Origin: DASSKO01 sp035690425
Lineage (GTDB): Bacteria > Actinomycetota > Actinomycetes > Propionibacteriales > Nocardioidaceae
DNA length: 16,702 nt
Reading direction: 5' to 3'
Assembly: GCA_035690425.1 (NCBI GenBank)
Contig: DASSKO010000100.1
Span: 1 to 16,702, forward strand
The notes under the pieces are model-generated. The model ran no database searches, was not told the origin of the DNA, and saw nothing but the letters and a program-made list of their open reading frames with translations. A program made the position numbers and the translations under genes. This document shows positions 14,287 through 16,702 of this stretch, piece after piece (positions within the stretch are counted from its first letter, which is position 1; each line of letters begins with the position of its first letter).

Positions 14287-15156
14287 GTGGCGCCTCCCAG
14301 TCTGACCAGCGGTTGGGTCTTCGACCCGGTCCCGGCGGTGGCGGTGCTCGCTGTTGCTGCCTTCTACCTGTACGGCGTGCTCGTGCTGCGCCGCAGAGGT
14401 GACCGGTGGCCGCTGGCGCGCACCGTCTCCTTCGTCGTACTCGGGCTGGGCAGCATCGCCGTCGCGACGCTGTCCCCGCTCGCGGGGTACGACACGACGC
14501 TGCTGTCGATGCACATGACGCAGCACATGATCCTGGCGATGGTGGCGCCGGTGTTCATGGCGCTGGGGGCGCCGGTGACGCTGGCGCTGCGCACGCTGAC
14601 CCGGACGCCGCGCGGATGGCTGCTGAGCGTGCTGCACAGCCGGGTGGCGGCCGTGCTGAGCTTTCCCGCGCTGACGTTCGCGCTGTACGTGCTCAGCCCG
14701 TGGGCGCTGTACTTCAGCTCCTGGTACGACGCCACGCTCGAGTCGGCGTACCTGCACGACGCGCTGCACCTGCACTTCGTCGCGGTCGGCTGCCTGTTCT
14801 TCTGGCCGCTGGTCGGCATCGACCCGGTGCCGGGGCGGGTGAGCTTCCCGTTCCGGCTGTTGACGATCTTCCTGACGCTGCCGTTCCACGCGTTCCTGGG
14901 CGTGACCATGATGAGCATGACCACGCTCATCGCCGCCGACCACTACCAGTCGCTGGATTTGAGCTGGGCCGACCCGGTGGAGGACCAGGAGCTCGCGGGT
15001 GCCCTGTTGTGGGGCTCCGGCGACGTGGTCGGGCTGGTGTTCTTCGCGGTGCTGTTCGTGCAGTGGGTGCGGGCCAGCCGACGCGAGGCGGCCCGGGAGG
15101 ACCGCAGGCTGGACCTGCTGGAGGCTCGCGCACGGGCCGCCGGCGGGGACGGGTAG
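14287..15156 (+). CDS. ctaG: CtaG-type cytochrome c oxidase assembly protein (caa3_CtaG family)
   Basis: A 289-residue protein with about seven membrane helices, recognised as the caa3_CtaG family, named after Bacillus CtaG, which is needed for oxidase assembly and is unrelated to the Cox11-type CtaG. Conserved His pairs lie in helix segments: H76 and H80 in SMHMTQHMILAMVAP, and H157, H161 and H163 in LHDALHLHFVAVG, followed by FFWPLVGIDP (171-180). They are plausible copper ligands, but copper handling by this family is an inference. The tail from about 265 is Arg/Glu-rich and cytosolic. The GTG at 14287 fits the family start and the -10 hexamer at 14275. It is divergent from ctaE, which supports a job in oxidase biogenesis. 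The stop TAG (15154-15156) lies within the -10-like hexamer of the next gene. Confidence 0.88.
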   Translation: MAPPSLTSGWVFDPVPAVAVLAVAAFYLYGVLVLRRRGDRWPLARTVSFVVLGLGSIAVATLSPLAGYDTTLLSMHMTQHMILAMVAPVFMALGAPVTLALRTLTRTPRGWLLSVLHSRVAAVLSFPALTFALYVLSPWALYFSSWYDATLESAYLHDALHLHFVAVGCLFFWPLVGIDPVPGRVSFPFRLLTIFLTLPFHAFLGVTMMSMTTLIAADHYQSLDLSWADPVEDQELAGALLWGSGDVVGLVFFAVLFVQWVRASRREAAREDRRLDLLEARARAAGGDG

Positions 15157-15159
15157 CAT
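15154..15159 (+). promoter_or_regulatory. Candidate -10 element of the receiver-like gene (leaderless)
   Basis: TAGCAT fits TANNNT, overlaps the stop codon of the CtaG-type gene and is followed by 7 bases and the GTG at 15167. There is no Shine-Dalgarno in the gap (CGCGCCC). A leaderless transcript starting at the GTG would explain the missing ribosome site. Confidence 0.45.
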
Positions 15160-15166
15160 CGCGCCC

Positions 15167-15634
15167 GTGACTGCGCCGAACCCCGAACCGCACTCTGCGC
15201 CGAGCTCCGGGCCCGAGTCCGGGCAGAGCTCCGGACACCCCGAGTCGGTCAAGATCCTGGTCTACAGCGACGACCGCAACGTGCGGGAGTCGGTGAAGCT
15301 CGCGCTCGGCAAGCGGGTGCACCCCGACCTTCCCGTGCTCGAGTACGTCGAGACCGCCACCGAGGACATCACCATCCAGACCTTCGACGCCGGTGGCCTG
15401 ACGCTGGCGATCCTCGACGGCGAGGCGGTACCGGCGGGCGGCATGGGCATCGCACGCCAGGTCAAGGACGAGATCTACAACTGCCCGCCGGTCCTGGTGA
15501 TCACCGGGCGTGCGCAGGACGCCTGGCTCGCCACCTGGTCGCGTGCCGAGGCCGCGGTGCAGCACCCGATCGACCCGATGCACCTCGCCGTCACCGTCGC
15601 GGGGCTGCTCCGTGACCGCCTCGCCGTCCGCTGA
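15167..15634 (+). CDS. Receiver-domain-like protein, stand-alone and degenerate
   Basis: A 155-residue protein with a Ser/Pro/Gly-rich N-terminus (1-26) and one CheY-like alpha/beta domain (28-153), no output domain. Fold landmarks are VKILVYSDDRNVRESV with D35 and D36 as the metal-binding acidic pair, D84 in LAILDGEAV as the possible phospho-acceptor, and T113 in VLVITGR. The invariant switch lysine expected before Pro is replaced: the sequence reads V-Q-H-P-I-D-P (131-137), so His133 sits where Lys belongs. Phosphorylation-dependent switching may therefore be lost or altered. No histidine kinase gene is near. The stop is 5 bases before the trpD ATG, so they are probably co-transcribed. The GTG at 15167 is chosen by the -10-like hexamer and the lack of conserved sequence before it. 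Its role is unknown; a scaffold or regulatory partner is possible. Confidence 0.75.
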   Translation: MTAPNPEPHSAPSSGPESGQSSGHPESVKILVYSDDRNVRESVKLALGKRVHPDLPVLEYVETATEDITIQTFDAGGLTLAILDGEAVPAGGMGIARQVKDEIYNCPPVLVITGRAQDAWLATWSRAEAAVQHPIDPMHLAVTVAGLLRDRLAVR

Positions 15635-15639
15635 CGACG

Positions 15640-16698
15640 ATGACGTCGGCTGACACGCCCAGCGGGAGCTGGCCCGCGGTGCTGTCGACCCTCGTCGCCG
15701 GTGCCGACCTCTCGTCGGCGCAGACGGCGTGGGCGATGGAGGAGATCCTCGGCGGTGCGGCCAGCCCGGCTCAGATCGCCGGGTTCGCGATCGCGTTGCG
15801 GGCCAAGGGAGAGACGGTCGAGGAGTTCGAGGTCCTGGTGCGCACATTGCTGGCGCACTCGGTCGCGATCGACGTGCCGGGTCGGACCCTCGACGTGGTC
15901 GGCACCGGCGGGGACCGCGCGCACACCGTCAACATCTCGACGATGTCGGCGATCGTGGCCGCCGGCGCCGGCGCCGTCGTGGTCAAGCACGGCAACCGGG
16001 CGGCGTCGTCGTCGTGCGGCACGGCCGACGTGCTCGAGCACCTCGGGGTCCGGCTCGACCTTCCGCCCGCGGTCGTGGCCGAGGTGGGCCGCGAGGTCGG
16101 CATCACCTTCTGCTTCGCACCGATGTTCCACCCGGCGCTGCGCTTCGCCGCCGTACCCCGGCGTGAGCTCGGTGTGGGCACGCTGTTCAACTTCCTCGGG
16201 CCGCTGGCGAACCCGGCCCGCCCCACGGCGCTGGCGGTCGGGTGCGCCGACTCGCGGATGGCGCCGATCCTGGCAGGCGTGCTGGCGCAGCGACGGGTCT
16301 CGGCCCTGGTCTTCCGCGGCGACGACGGGCTGGACGAGCTGACCACCACCACGACGTCGCAGGTGTGGTCGGTGCGTGCCGGCCAGGTCTCCCACGACGT
16401 ACTCGACCCCGCCGCACTGGGGGTGCCGGCCGCCCGGCCCGAGACCCTCCGTGGCGGTGACGTGGCCTACAACGCCGCTGTGGTGCGGCGGCTGCTGGAG
16501 GGGGAGGCCGGTCCGGTGCGGGACGCGGTCGTGCTCAACGCCGGCGCCGCCCTGGCCGCGCATGCGGACTCCGGTGACCCGCTGACGCAGCGGGTCGCCG
16601 ACGGCATGGTCGCCGCCGCGGCCGCGCTCGACTCCGGCGCCGCCGCCTCGGTGCTCGAGCGCTGGGTCGAGGCCTCCGACCGCCTCGCCGACTCCTGA
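15640..16698 (+). CDS. trpD: Anthranilate phosphoribosyltransferase
   Basis: A 352-residue enzyme transferring phosphoribose from PRPP to anthranilate, the second step of tryptophan synthesis from chorismate, in the cytosol. The PRPP loop is VVGTGGD (86-92), followed by HTVNIST (95-101) and VKHGNRAASSSCG (115-127); the Mg-binding acidic pair is D232-E233 in GDDGLDELTTTTTS. RRELGVGTLFNFLGPLANPARP (174-195, by position) is typical, with Gly in place of the usual Arg or Pro after LGV. The length is normal. The ATG lies 5 bases after the preceding stop with no clear Shine-Dalgarno, suggesting coupling to the receiver-like gene. No other trp genes are in view; a lone trpD beside the ctaE-qcr locus is also what M. 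tuberculosis has (Rv2192c). The gene ends 4 bases before the window edge. Confidence 0.97.
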   Translation: MTSADTPSGSWPAVLSTLVAGADLSSAQTAWAMEEILGGAASPAQIAGFAIALRAKGETVEEFEVLVRTLLAHSVAIDVPGRTLDVVGTGGDRAHTVNISTMSAIVAAGAGAVVVKHGNRAASSSCGTADVLEHLGVRLDLPPAVVAEVGREVGITFCFAPMFHPALRFAAVPRRELGVGTLFNFLGPLANPARPTALAVGCADSRMAPILAGVLAQRRVSALVFRGDDGLDELTTTTTSQVWSVRAGQVSHDVLDPAALGVPAARPETLRGGDVAYNAAVVRRLLEGEAGPVRDAVVLNAGAALAAHADSGDPLTQRVADGMVAAAAALDSGAAASVLERWVEASDRLADS

Positions 16699-16702
16699 CG
16701 CC

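Noticed and set aside
1..16702. Search for a new defence, toxin-antitoxin or biosynthetic system
   Set aside because: All substantial open frames are respiratory, housekeeping or envelope genes in conserved order; there is no nuclease, transposase, integrase or toxin-like pair, and no base-composition break.

Overview
The window is a high-GC bacterial chromosome segment, almost certainly from an actinobacterium. The evidence is strong G/C third-position bias, frequent GTG starts, actinobacterial versions of the respiratory subunits (three-helix-type Rieske protein, di-haem QcrC with a C-terminal anchor, small CtaF subunit IV), and a gene order that closely parallels, from memory, the Mycobacterium tuberculosis Rv2192c-Rv2205c region. 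Nothing fixes the genus; a Propionibacteriales/Nocardioidaceae-like organism is a guess. I see no mobile element, phage gene, CRISPR array, tRNA or rRNA.

Layout. (1) 1-209: edge of the window with two hairpins. (2) 210-3383: glycerate kinase family protein (+), ErpA-type iron-sulfur carrier (+), a small membrane-anchored proline-rich repeat protein (-), and an adenosine-kinase-like PfkB sugar kinase (+). (3) 3569-6611: ctaC-ctaD-ctaF, subunits II, I and IV of the aa3 oxidase, with 4-base overlaps. (4) 6612-9706: an envelope block made of a strong hairpin, an L,D-transpeptidase lipoprotein (+), a convergent DUF2254 membrane protein (-) and a 53-residue Pmp3/UPF0057 protein (-). (5) 9726-14123 (-): ctaE-qcrC-qcrA-qcrB, i.e. 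oxidase subunit III and the whole cytochrome bcc complex, closed by a 16-bp perfect hairpin. (6) 14287-16698 (+): divergent CtaG-type oxidase assembly protein, a degenerate receiver-domain protein and trpD.

How it works together. CtaC/D/E/F and QcrA/B/C make up the cytochrome bcc-aa3 supercomplex: menaquinol is oxidised at QcrB, electrons pass through the Rieske centre and the two c-haems of QcrC directly to CuA of CtaC, and then to the haem a/a3-CuB site of CtaD. CtaG probably helps mature the oxidase and ErpA supplies Fe-S clusters, possibly including the Rieske centre. The sugar kinases and trpD are syntenic housekeeping neighbours.

The window looks like core genome and I found no clearly new system. 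The most interesting signals are three start codons (ctaE, ctaG, receiver-like gene) that sit 6-7 bases downstream of a -10-like hexamer with no Shine-Dalgarno, suggesting leaderless transcripts; a 20-bp hairpin after ctaF; the proline-rich repeat protein; and the receiver-like protein with a replaced switch lysine.
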